From Prinsepia uniflora (lineage: Eukaryota > Streptophyta > Magnoliopsida > Rosales > Rosaceae): 64,000 nt of DNA. Positions 11,701-23,800 of this stretch are shown here, one piece after another. The position numbers were made by a program, and so were the translations under genes. The notes beneath the pieces were generated by a model. That model did no database searches. It saw only the letters and a program-made list of their open reading frames with translations, and was not told the DNA's origin. The DNA lies in assembly GCA_032719365.1 (NCBI GenBank), contig CM064862.1:5730001-5794000 (forward strand), in the 5' to 3' direction. Each line of letters starts with the position of its first letter. Position 1 is the stretch's first letter.

Positions 11701-12941
11701 AAAAATAGGGTTGCTGACAAGATTTATCATGCCACCTGACCCAGACAAAAACATAAAAACATTTCAAATGTTGTAAATTTTTGAATAATTCATCATTTCA
11801 ATCTCACAGTGATTTTTTCGTTGCATAACAGCATCTATATATGTTATTACAACTTTTTTTTTTTGTTAAATCTATGTTATTACAACTTACGTTACTTGTG
11901 GAGACGAATTGTGAATTTTGGTCTCAAATGTTTGCAGGACACCCCCACTTACGCGGAACTGATTCGGAAACATGTAGATTTTGAAATGGTCCAAAGCAGA
12001 CTTGAAGGAGGTTGGTACTCACGCTGCGGCAGAAGCTTATTTTTCCGAGATCTGATGCTCATTTTCAACAATGCCATTATATTCTTTGCCAAAAAGTCTC
12101 CCGAATACAAGGCTGCGCGCGAGCTCCAGGTACTTGTTTTCGAAGGAAATTGTTAAACGGCCTGAGGAAGAAACTACAACACCACCAGGTCCACCCGCGA
12201 ATCCTGAACCTGAAACTTCGGAGTCACTGCTTGCAAAATCAAAGCTTTCGCTTCCACTGAATGCTTGTCGCAAACGCAGCTCAATCACTGCAAGAGCATC
12301 CACGTCTTCTTCAGGAGGAGCGGACAGAAAAAAACACCAAACGACCACATCATTGCGCGATTCCAAACCAGCAATAAGTTGGAAGCAAAAAGAAGAATCC
12401 TCGGATGAAGGACAGGGGCTTCAAGCCACGAAGAAGAGGAGAAAAGATAGATTGAGAAGCAGGTCAGGAAACAGTTCAAGCAAGAATGGTAGAAGCCGTA
12501 GCAACAATACGAGGAATTCAGATGCCGATGCCAATGCAAACGCTGGTTCTTCAAGTAGAGTGGCGACCAGCAATGAGAATTCAGAGTCCAAAGCTGAGAC
12601 GGAGAAGAAGAGCAAAGATAATCCAGGTGGAAAGAAACAAAGTGCTGCAAATTTCTTGAGTAGATTGAAGAGGACCTCCTCATCAAACAATGGATCGTTG
12701 AAAGAGACGGTGAAAACTGTGGAAAATAACAGCAAAGGAGGAAGAGCAGAACAGAGAAGAAATGGAAATGGCAGAGGAAATGCACAGAAGGACCAAGGTT
12801 CGCGGAGGAGTTCTGGTGGAAGACATGCGGTGAAAGAGCAAGAAAGCCCCACAAAAAGAAGCGTGGGGGCGGCCGTCGAAGAGGGGGGCACCGGCTGCTG
12901 CTACGACAACCGCTCCGGCTAAGCGAGCTAGACAGAGATGA
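8708..12941 (+). CDS. SANT/Myb-like and bromodomain protein, three exons; three +1 homopolymer frameshifts
   Basis: Exons 8708-9037, 9135-9840 and 11938-12941; introns begin GTAAAT and GTGTGC and end TAG and CAG. With one base removed at each of three runs (G6 8751-8756, T4 12137-12140, G5 12865-12869) the model is 2037 bases, 678 residues. Residues 15-80 form a SANT/Myb-like helix set ('W-T-WEELLLACAV', 'SWDSVATELRTR'). A Glu/Ser/Lys-rich linker follows. The bromodomain is at about 319-409 ('LVDFLEIVRSHKFASFFERR' then 'YAELIRKHVDFEMVQSRLE', with 'FNNAIIFF' at the acetyl-lysine pocket). The tail is basic, Ser/Asn-rich and ends 'AKRARQR'. Arabidopsis has a small family of this architecture, about 630-650 residues. 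Expected role: nuclear chromatin protein that reads acetylated histones. Uncorrected, the bromodomain is separated from the N-terminus by stops. Confidence 0.85.
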
Positions 12942-14150
12942 AAGCGAAGTGCCAGACGACAAGCAAAGAAATGAAAGAGGCAAATGGTGGACTGAGCAGA
13001 GGGTGGAGTGGGGTGGTTTTTATTTTGCAGTAAGAGTTGTTTTTTCTATTTATTATATATACAAATCACGATAGTTGATTGAATTTTAGGGTCCTAATGA
13101 GAATTCAACTTGAGGATTACACTATTGGAAATTTGGAGCTGCTCATCTAAACGTTTTTCTATTTTATTTTTGCAATCATCATCTTTCAAACAATTCAGTT
13201 GAATTTGTACTAAATTACTTAGGGAAATGAGAAGATTGAAAGGGTAAAATATAAAGAAAAACGAATAAGAACAAAATTGTGAGATTGAAAAGACTTGGGA
13301 TTTTTCATCCAGCTTCTTCTTTGTGCTAAAAAGTAAAAAGTAAACATTAAAAGGTTACTAAATGGCCTAAGAATTGTAGAATGTAGATTGCACTAATGTT
13401 TCTATTATTCTTTTGGGGATTTTTTTTTTTATTAAAGGGGAGGGGAGAATTTTGAAAAAAAAATTCATACACGTTATCGGGATTCGAATTTGAGACAAAT
13501 TATTTACAAATCAACGTTATAACCAATTGAATTATACTCACTTGATTATTTTTTTGCAGGAAGTTGAATCAATATCACTTACATATAGTTGAGAAAAATG
13601 TTGCTAGAGAACAATATTAGCAAGCTCTTGTTAAAATACTATTTTTTTCTTCACTGTAATGATATGAGAGACGAAGAAAATATTCGATATTAACTTTATT
13701 TTTTTGAGGCCGAATTTGAGAATTTACGTGTTGAGAGAAACATCAAACTTAAGCTATTTAAGGTTAAACGACCGAGATGTGGAATTATAAATAATAAAAT
13801 GAAAAAATTATAATTGTGATGATATTTATTTTTTATAATGTGTGACGTAATATTATTTAAATAAATTTACATTATTCGTATTTGGGCCCTATTTATTATT
13901 TCTGTTAACAAATTCCCTCTATTTTCTTTAACAAGAAAAAGAAAATAACATTTATTTTGGAGATACAATAAAAAAATAATAATAATAAGGGGACCTGTGT
14001 CCTTGTATTTTCCTTATATTGTACCCCTTTATTCCTTGTATTTTTGTCTAAATGGCAATTCAAAATCCAAATTGAACACAAATCCTTAAAGAATGATGGT
14101 AGATAGCATTTCTTCATAACAAAGTCATTCCCATCTTCTCTCTAAGACTC
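10600..14150 (+). repeat. Copy 1 of a segmental duplication (bromodomain gene intron 2 to downstream DNA)
   Basis: From about 10600 the second intron, third exon and about 1.2 kb of downstream DNA match 15665-18640 in the same order and strand. Shared landmarks include cactcaattgtagacttga in the intron, cataaaagttgcatga before exon 3, ctcaaatgtttgcag at the exon 3 acceptor, and gatagcatttcttca near the end. Both copies have gained and lost short stretches, so the duplication is not recent. Confidence 0.8.
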
Positions 14151-15664
14151 CGTTTGTTACGTATGAATATAGGATATAACTATTTAGGACCTGAAAACTA
14201 TTTAGAACTCTGAAAAGGAAAAATATTAGATATTTGATTAGAATCAATTTCACCTACTTGATGGAATTTAATTACCTACAATAGAGTGATATTATATTTC
14301 CCTGGTAATTAGGGAATGTAAAATTTTACTTGATATTGCAACATAATGGTCACTATTAAACTCGGATAAAATAGTGAAAATTAAAAGAAAAATACTTACA
14401 TTGGGATTATTAATTTGAAGTGGTTTTTTGAATAAATTAGGGTTTTTTTTTTTTTTTTTTTGAGATTGTGATATAAGTTTGCAAGCTTGGGTATTGTCAT
14501 TTTTGAAATCATGGCTATAGAATGATGTGAGGACGCGCCTGGTGAAACACGATGATTATAGCTGGAAGTTTATAGAGACTTACCAAATAGGGATATTAAG
14601 TTATTAACTATGAATCCTTTGCTATATGCTTCACTATTGCAACAACAAAAAATGAATTTTGCACAAGTGGCATACGAGTGAGGAGAAACCAAAGTGCACC
14701 ATTCAATTCAACTGATTCCTATTCAAAATAGAATAATAGGTGAGCAAAGTTTTATACCAAATATAATATTACGTACACTTTTACTTATAAATAATCAATG
14801 AAAAATGAGAAAATAAATAATCAATAAAAAAGTATACGTTTACTTACAAATAATAGATAAGTATTACAAATAATGGAGAAGTAGATAATTGTTTTCTTTC
14901 AGATTTGTATTTAATAACCTTAAATAGATAATTGTTTTCTTTCAGATTTATATTTAATAACCATATAACATTAGAACGTTTACTAATCGTTTTCAACACC
15001 AACGATTATCTATCTTATTCATCACTTTTATCATGTGGTGCATGCATATGGACAGATAGGTGATGAAGCCTACACCCAATTCAAACCCACATCAACATAT
15101 CCAAATCAACCCACATCAACATATCCAAATCAAACAAAATAATAGATATACACATTTTATATTAAGGACACATTTACTTACGAATAATAAGGAAGTAGGA
15201 AAATCAGAGAATCGAAGGTGTTAGTAATTACTTTTCATTGAGTTGTACTTAGGAGCAGTACCGGTGCTGTTTGAAGGAAGCTTTCACAGAATACTTAAAA
15301 AAAGAAAATATTAACTTTTAATGTACTACAACTCATAATGAACGCATACAAAAGTATTCAAATTGTTAAAATCAACAAAATGTTATCAAAATAAGTAAAT
15401 ATTTTAAAAAATAAATTATAACATATTACTAATTTATTATATAATTATCCTTGACTAATACTCATTTTAAAAAATTGATATTATTTAATATTTCATTTTC
15501 TTTAATATTTTCCCATAGTTACAAGATATATAGATTAATTTAAATCAATAAATTTATAATAAAATTATATTATATTTATATATTTATAATTAAAATTATA
15601 TTAATGAGCGGGGAGCCCAAGACCTCACCGACCACCCCTTGACTCAGCCCATGCTCTTGTCCAC
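12942..15664. other. AT-rich intergenic DNA between the two bromodomain copies
   Basis: No gene is recognised. The first 1.2 kb belongs to the duplicated block. Positions 14882-14962 hold a two-copy tandem repeat of period 43. Otherwise the DNA is AT-rich, with homopolymer T runs near 13423 and 14443. Confidence 0.55.
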
Positions 15665-18640
15665 GGTAATATCAATGCCTAATATATATAATGTCATCCT
15701 CCCCTTCAATACCAAGGTATATAAAAAACAATTAACTAAGCGCACTCAATTGTAGACTTGAACAAACAAAAAATTAGACTGCCTCTGTTCTAGTACAGTT
15801 GGTAGGGACACACAGTAAGCGAGTGCAATATAGGTGTACCACGCTATGTCATGGTATATGTTGTGTGATGTTACTTCCAGTAAGGCTACGAGAAATATAT
15901 TTAGACTGACAGGTGACAGCTACTTAATTTCTAATATTCAAATTCATATTCACAATATGAAGTAAATTTCTTTCACTTTTTGTAACTATGTCTATGTTTT
16001 CAATATTAAAGTCATAAAGTGCATTGGCCGATGGCTGGGGGGTCCATTGGGGTTATGGGCCCTCACTCACCAAATATATCTTATGTTTTATATAAGATAT
16101 AATATATTTTTATTAAAAAATATATAAATATAATATATATTTATTACAAATATTTGAATTTGAATTGAATATCGGTATAAATTAATCAATATTTTTTTTT
16201 ATTATGGAAATATGTCAAAGAAAATTATATAGTAAATAATATCATTTTCAAAAAATGAAACTCATTAAGTAAAATTATAATAAATCAATAACATGATATG
16301 ATTTTTTGGATATTTATTTAGTTTGATAATAATTTTTTAATTTGAACAATTTAAAGAAAATAACATTTTCATTGCTTTATGGCATATTTTTGGTTCTTGG
16401 GGTTTTTTTTAAGTTTGCATCCTACCCTTGACCTTACAAGTTGGCAGAAAACTAATATTTTGTTGTTTCAATTCCTCCATAAAAGTTGCATGATATTTTG
16501 TTCCCCTATCGGCTTAAACTTTCCTGCTAATATTACTTGGCTATGTTAATGATTTTATTTTATTTTTGGTGAATTTCTCTTTTCAACATATGGTTGCTGG
16601 CAGGATTTATCGATCATGCCACTTATTGACCCAGGAAAAAAGAAAGAAAAAATTTCAACTTCACTGTGATATTTGGATGCATAGCAGCAAATGCATCTAT
16701 ATATGTTATTAAACTTACATCACTTTTGGAGTCAAATGGTGATTTTTGGTTCTCAAATGTTTGCAGGATAATTCCACTTACTCGAAAATGATTCGGAAAT
16801 ATGTAGATTATTCTGAAATGGTGCAAAGCAGACTTCAAGGAGGTTGGTACTCAGTCACGCTGCAGAAGAAGCTCATTTTTTCGAGATCGATCTGATGCTC
16901 ATTTGCAACAATGCCATCGTCTTCTTTGCCAAAAAGTCTCCCGAATGCAAGGCTGCGCGCGAGCTCCAGGATCTTGTTTCAAAAGAGATGGTTTCACGGC
17001 CCAAGGAAGAAACTCCAACACCACCAGCCGCACCCGCGAATCCAGAACCTGAAACTTCGGATTTATTGCTTGCGAAATCAAAACTTTCACTTCCGCTGGA
17101 TGCTTGTCGCAAACGCAGCTCAATCACTGCAAGAGCATCCACGTCTTTTTCAGGGGAGCAGACAGAAAAAAAAAAGAAAAAAAAAAGAGACCAAAGGACC
17201 AAGTCATTGCGCAATGCCAAATCAACAAAAAGAAGAATCCTCGGATGAAGGCGACGGGCTTCATGTCACGAAGAAGAGAGATCAGGAAAAGATAGATTGA
17301 GAGCAGGTCAAGAAACAATTCAAGCAAGAATAGTACGTAGGAGCCGTGCAATAATGAGAGGAACTCAGATGCCAATGTCAGTGCCAACGCCACCAGATGT
17401 GAGAATTCAGAGTCCAAAGCTGAGACGGAGAAGAAGAGCAAAGATAATGCGGGTGGGGAAGAAACGAAGTGCAGCAAATTTCTTGAGTAAGTTGAAGAGG
17501 ACCTCATCATCAATTCGAAAGAGACGGTGAAAACTGCGGAAAATAACAGCAAAGGAGGAAGAGCAGAACAGAGGAGAAATGGAAATGGAAATGGCAGAGG
17601 AAATGCATAGAAGAATCAAGGTTCACGGAGGAGTTCTTGTGAAAGACAGGCGGCGAAAGAGCAAGAAAGCCCCACGAAGAGAAGCGTGCGGCAACCCATA
17701 CTACGACAGCCGGTCCGGCTAAGCGAAGATAGGAAGGGGTTGGTTGATTATTTTGTGGTAAGAGTTGTTTATTCTATTTATTATGTATACAAATCGCGAT
17801 AGCTAATTGAATTTTAGGGTCCTAATGAGAATTCAACTTGAGGATTAAACTTGGAAATTTGGAACTGCCCATCTAACCCTCTTTCAATTTTATTTTTGCA
17901 ATCATCATCCTTCAAGTAATTCGGTTGAATTTGAGCTAAATCAATGAGAGTAATGGTAAAATGGGTAAGATATAAAGGAAAATAAATTAAGTAAAAATTG
18001 TGAGTGTGAAAATTCTTAGGACCCTTTTTCACCGCGTTCTTTATTATACTAAAAATTAACATGAAAAAGTTACTAAATGGCCTAAGAATTGGTGATTCCA
18101 TCACTGTTTTTATGATTTTTGCGAGCGTTAAATCGATATTATTTTTTTATAGTAGAGTAAAATATTATTAGAGAACCATAAGATACGATGTAATTAGTAA
18201 ATTGCTAATTTTAAAGAGATTGGAAAATATTTATTATTAATCTCATTTTTTATGATAATTGAATTCAAAATCTTTCCGGATATGCAAAAAGCAACACTAC
18301 AAGAAAAGGAATGTAGCATTTGGACTTATTTAATAATTTTCTTTTTGGTACCAAAAAATTGGACATTTTCCCTTATTTCTCCATAATTTTGTTAACAAAT
18401 CTCTTTATTTTTTTTTACAAGAAAAGGAAAATAAATTACTTTTTTTAGACATAAGAAAAATAAAATAATAAAAAGGGACCTGTTTCCTTGTAATTTCCTT
18501 ATCTCGTACCCCTTTATTCCTGGTATTCTTGTCAAAATGGCATTCAAATGCAAATTCAACCCAAATCCTTCAAAAATGGTAGTGGATAGCATTTCTTCAA
18601 AACAAAGTCATTCCATCCCTCTCTCTCTCTCTCTCTAACA
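15665..18640 (+). repeat. Copy 2 of the segmental duplication
   Basis: Direct, diverged repeat of about 10600-14150. It includes only the later part of intron 2, exon 3 and the downstream DNA of the bromodomain gene, so exons 1 and 2 and the promoter are missing. It ends in a TC microsatellite at about 18617-18638. Indels make it about 0.6 kb shorter than copy 1. Confidence 0.8.
16767..17735 (+). pseudogene. Truncated pseudogene of the bromodomain protein (exon 3 only)
   Basis: Begins after the conserved acceptor ctcaaatgtttgcag with 'IRKYVDYSEMVQSRLQGGWY', parallel to exon 3 of the intact copy. Small insertions after the 'GGWYS' codons lead to an in-frame stop at 16893-16895. The rest of the bromodomain ('LICNNAIVFFAKKSPE') and tail continue in another frame. 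An expanded poly-A stretch near 17167-17190, deletions in the Ser/Asn-rich tail and a TAG in place of a coding triplet near 17608 add further damage. No SANT domain or promoter is present. At 12137 of the other copy, this copy has TTT where that one has TTTT, which supports the idea that the extra T there is an error or a recent change. Confidence 0.85.
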
Positions 18641-20702
18641 TTATTAGCCAGTTACAAACACACTCTTTTTATCACAAGGAGGAATCCAATTCAACAATCA
18701 ATGAACCAACCCAAAAAATCCCAAAATCAGATAGCTAACGCTTCCTGCTCCATCCCCAATCTGTAATGGGTCGGTTTCAGCCCAAATTGGCTTCAAAGCC
18801 GTCGCCTTTATATCAGAAACGTCGGTAGGTTCACACCAATGGCATCACGATGTAGACGCTGACTAAAAGGGTCTCTCGGAATTTCTCTGCAAAATCAGAT
18901 TTAGCAGGTGGGTTTTGCTTTGATATATTGTTGATTGTTACTTCTCTGCATTTGGGATGGTTCTCTTTTTGTTCAATTTCTTTCTCCAGTCAAAGTCGGT
19001 TGATGATCCATCCGCGATGAACTCGTAATTAATGATACTGCATTTGATGCTTTTGATAATTGATTTATATAATCCATGGTGAAGATCGTAGTTTTGTTTT
19101 GCTTTTTATCTCTCTCCCCTTTTTTTTGCATAATCTTGGATGATCTTTTATTTTTAGCTGGAGCTACTTGATTTTTCTTGAGGTTTTCATAATCTTGTAA
19201 AGTCCATATTTTTCTTGTCAATGAGGTAAATATAGCTGTCCTGGTAATGGATTGAATGGTTGTCACACATCTTTGCAGTTTTCAATAAGATCTTATATAG
19301 GCTAATCTTTGAGGATATTATGCTATTTTCTTTAGCAGACATTTATACCTGAGGGAATGAGTATTAGATAGAATCTAATTGAGTTACTTATTTTAGAAGA
19401 ATCACATTTTGTGCAGATGATATCTGTTGGTGGCGTTCTGGGAGGATTGGTTTTTTTTCTAGAATGGATTTTGATTCATGGGAAATTGGGGTGAGATAGT
19501 AAGTAAAATTTACGAATAACATTATGTCTCATTTTTAATCTTTTGGTAGGAGTTAGAAAATCCAAGGGCATGGGATTTAGGAACTATTCACCTCCTTTCT
19601 CCTCATCTGTTGGTGGAACATTGTGTGCAGATGATATCTGTTTTTCTACGGGCCTTTCCCAGTTATTCATTACATTTAGTTTAGATTCTGGTTTCGGCTT
19701 GGGGATAAGTGTAGCTCTTTCACGCAAACTTGTTTTGCTCTTCTTCTTGCTGCCTTAACCCCTTGTACTTTCTGGATCCAGATGCATTGCTGATGGTTTT
19801 CAAGAGTTATTCCTAGAAAGATTAATTGACATGTTTCGAGTATGGGTTTTTAGGCTAGCGTGGATATATGCAGCATATGCTTTCATTCTCAAAGATACCT
19901 TTGGATATTTCCTTGCTTTTTTTATTAGTCTTAAGTGGCATGTAAAATATTTCAGATCGTTGTTTCCGAAATGTAATAGGATATTTCCTTGCTTTTTTGA
20001 TTAGTCTATGGTATATTAATGCATGCAATCAAGAACCCTTCGTATTTTCTATCGAAATGTTCATTCATTCATTCTTCGGTACTGTCTATGTAAGTTCTCT
20101 CTTAAGTCTTCTAGTGTTTATGAGATAGAGAAATTTTGTGTATAATCTTGTGTGTATATGCGTCTGGGATAATGGACTTTGTTCCTTCTTGGATGAAGCA
20201 GTTTTATCATAGATAAAATCAAAGCTCTTTGCTACAAGCACCAAAGATGGACCTGAATATAGAGAAGTTTCAGAGCAAGCGCTCAAGTCTGCCTTAGACT
20301 TGTAAAATAAGCATGCATCGGCCCAGGTTGTAGTCTCAAAATAGGTTGGTTTTCTGGCATTTGTACTAGTTAAACCAGATATGGTATGTTTCACTTAACC
20401 ATGTTTTATACACGTGATTTTAGTTCTTTCTTGGCAGGATTAGTATAGATATAGGAAGCAAGGAAGGCAAAGATAACATCAATAACAGCTCAAAATTATA
20501 CATTGCTAGATGATGATCTTACACTCGTCCCTGTCTCTCAGACGGAAACTTTGATCGATGCAAGAAACATGGATGTAGAAAGCACTAAATCAAACGGAGT
20601 TTTTATACAAGTGGGTGTCTACTGTAGTCGGGCATATGTGGTCTTCAAACGCAATTGAGATTTCTCAAAGAAACCCAGATGAAATATTCAAGAATTTGAC
20701 AA
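18641..20702 (+). other. Gene-poor region, possible non-coding transcript
   Basis: Less AT-rich than its surroundings near 18660-18910 but with no long reading frame. A plausible splice donor (agcag/gtgggt at about 18906) and acceptor (ttggcag/g at about 20438) could join the leader to a short segment at 20439-20700. There is no protein signal. It lies tail-to-tail with the EMSY-like gene on the other strand. This is inference only. Confidence 0.25.
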
Positions 20703-20802
20703 GCTAAGAAGAAAAATCTATATCATGAACATCACCACCATCTCCGTGGCCGTCCTTTCCGACTTCCAGGCTATCGTCTAGAGACGATGGCAGCCTCAAC
20801 CG

Positions 20803-23800
20803 TCATCCATCCATTGATTGGCCATGCAGAAACATATGATCTCCATCTGCTTCGAAGCAAAAATAGAAAGAATAAGCAGAAATAACATAGCATACAAATA
20901 AAGGAAGGACCCCCCTTATTCAAATGCTGAGATAAAGGGGACCAAACAACCAAAATTTTGGTTTATTTTGATTCTCATGTAGTGCTTCTAATTAAAAAAA
21001 AACAAGTGATCGGCACCAAAAGAATTTAGTTGCATAATTTTTGGCCGTCTGCAAGTCATCTCTCGGCCCCTAACAATGGGAAAAAAATTTGGTTCGTATG
21101 GCGTGTCACAGCTGAATTTAATTTAATCAATCGACAAGAAAATGCAGCAACAGAAGTACAGGCATCACATAGCAAGAATTTCAGTATATAGAATAAACTT
21201 GCGCTGTACAGTAGGCCAATTAACTTATTTTGAGCTGAAATAAAGGGGAGAAAAACCAATGTAAATTATAATGATGAATGATAATTATGTACACATGTAT
21301 CTATTACCACTTTCACCATCCGATGCATATGCAAGCCTTGAAATGGCATCAACGAGAGCCTGTTCATGATCCTGCGTGTGTTACATATAAACCTCATCAA
21401 ATTGTGATGTTAGACTCGGAGAAAATAACGAGACAAAGGGTGAAGGAAGCATCTTAATCTTACTTTCAGCATTTTCCTTGCTTTTTCAAGCTCGAAAGGG
21501 TCTGGTTGATTTGCATTGAAAACTCTCTCCACCTAGAAAAATTAAAACTGTCAAAAGAGAATAACCAAGCATAAATTTAGTTACGAGGACTCGAGTACAA
21601 CGTGCATACCTCTTTAACCAGAGTATCTGTATTTAATAATTCTAAATCATCCGGCACCCTCCCTATACCATTTTGTGACGGACGGATTTCTTTTTTCGAT
21701 TGAGCCCTCACGGGTGCTCGTCCTCTTCCAGCCCCTGAATTAACACCACCATGGTTTGCTGATTTCTTCACCCGGCGTCCTCCCTGCCCGCCACCATGGC
21801 CCCCTCGATGAGAGACAGCCAGGTCCTCAATATTCCAACAGATATCCTCAGGAGAGATCTGTAACAGTAAAAAGTCAAAAGGGTCATAAAATAAAATAAA
21901 AATAACTTTTTATTTAACGGGATACCGTTTTGGCAGTTTATCGAGGACAAGATAGATATGATTCAGAATATGATGAAAACCAGAAATGTGGGAAACGTAT
22001 TATACCAGAAAATAAATTATCAATGCATGCAGGTCAGATGCCTTTTTAAGAAACATGAATGAAATAGGAGACATTTTAATATACCAGCAAAGATAAAAAA
22101 GTAAAACCACGCCAAAGCCTGCGTAATACGTTTCCATCCAGGATTAGGAGACATTTAAGAAACATGAATGAAATAGGAGACATTTTAATATACCAGCAAA
22201 GTTTTCAAGCTCTTTGATTAAAGATAAAAAGGTAACAACCACGCCAAAGCCTGTGTAATACCATTTCCATCCAGGATTAGCACAATCTATATATTTCACA
22301 AGTGTTCATGCTCGACTGCATCTACTTATTATAAAAAGAAGGGGCTAGAGGAAGAAATCAAAGGTTGAATCTTATTTCTCTTGCACTTTCTCGATGTGGA
22401 TTATCGTTTTAGTAAATAATTTCTCTAGCAGCTAGAAAAATGGTAGATTAATGCTATACTGGAATACATGCAAATATTATACGTAGGCAAAAATTGTAGA
22501 CCAACCTCTTTGAGATCAACCCATTCCCATGTTTCATTCATTGTACCTTGATCATATACCAAATGATGTCGACCCTGTAAAAAAAAAAAAAACAAAAGTT
22601 GACTTGAGTGGCTGAAGAATCTGGCACATGAGAGGGCAGCACATGTGCATCACAATAATCAGACCATATTCTTTGACTTTCTTGTCCCGAAAAAATAACA
22701 GATGGTGTCAGATTTGATGTCGTGTGTTCTTATTAAAAAGTATACATATGATGCATTGTAACCCAAGTGACAAATTTTTTTATATCCCTATGGGATTGTA
22801 ACTTTTACATTAAATTCAGACCATCATACCATTGAAAATAATGGCTAAGCATTCTAATTTAAAACCACTTTGATTCAATGATTCCAAACATCTTCTAAGA
22901 ATTTTCTATTTTCATATGAAGACAAAAAGGCATCCATTCTATCTAAAAAGAAACGACATCCCACAACTATGACTTAGATAAAACGGTCTGAAAGACAGCC
23001 ATGGAAAATAGGCAGCTCAATAGTAAATCATCAAAGAAATGGTCATGCTTCTCATTTTGCATTTGGAGTTCAATGGAAACTAACACATGTGAAGCAACTC
23101 CCAAAATAGAGTAATTAGTTATGGAAAATACAATATTTACTTCTGCAGATTAAACATCCAAAAGACCACTTTCTAGCTTCCATCCTATATAAATCTAGCG
23201 AGATAAGTTGAAGGAGGGTAACCACCATCAAAGATAACTTATTTCCTTTTCTCTTGTTACAAGCTTCAAGTGCATCATCACGAATACCAGTACGCTCAGC
23301 TGAAACCTGTTTTATGTTTTTTTTTTTTTTACTCTGAATTGTGCATCTTACCAGAAATTCAACTTAGAAGTTCTAGACAACTAATGTAATTGCAGAGCAA
23401 AAGGATTGAATTAAAAACATTGCACAAACTTGAAAAAACTACCTCAGAGGGGTTGTAAGCAGTTATGACAGCCTCATAGAAGCTATTGTCTTCGGGCCAT
23501 CTCGTCCACACTTTCCTTCCAATTAATGAATCCATTGTTGCTGCATCAGCAGGTTCACTTGCAACAAAGCCACCGGAAATGCTGCGGCTAGTGAATTGTC
23601 TACTTAAAGTAGGTCCTGCGGAAGAGAACTGCATGGACTTCATCGACGATAATCCAGGAAATGGCTGTCCATGCTAAGAAAGATGAACAAATCAGGGTCA
23701 ATTTAAAAAATTCTCATGGCTCAAATGAGCTCCTTGAACTATTTTTTGAATACAGAGGCTGCAAACGGAGGTACAAGCTAAAAGAAAGAAATCGAAGATT

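Noticed and set aside
12285..12983. 232-codon minus-strand frame across the bromodomain exon
   Set aside because: Shadow of the Ser/Asn/Lys-rich tail on the other strand; composition only.
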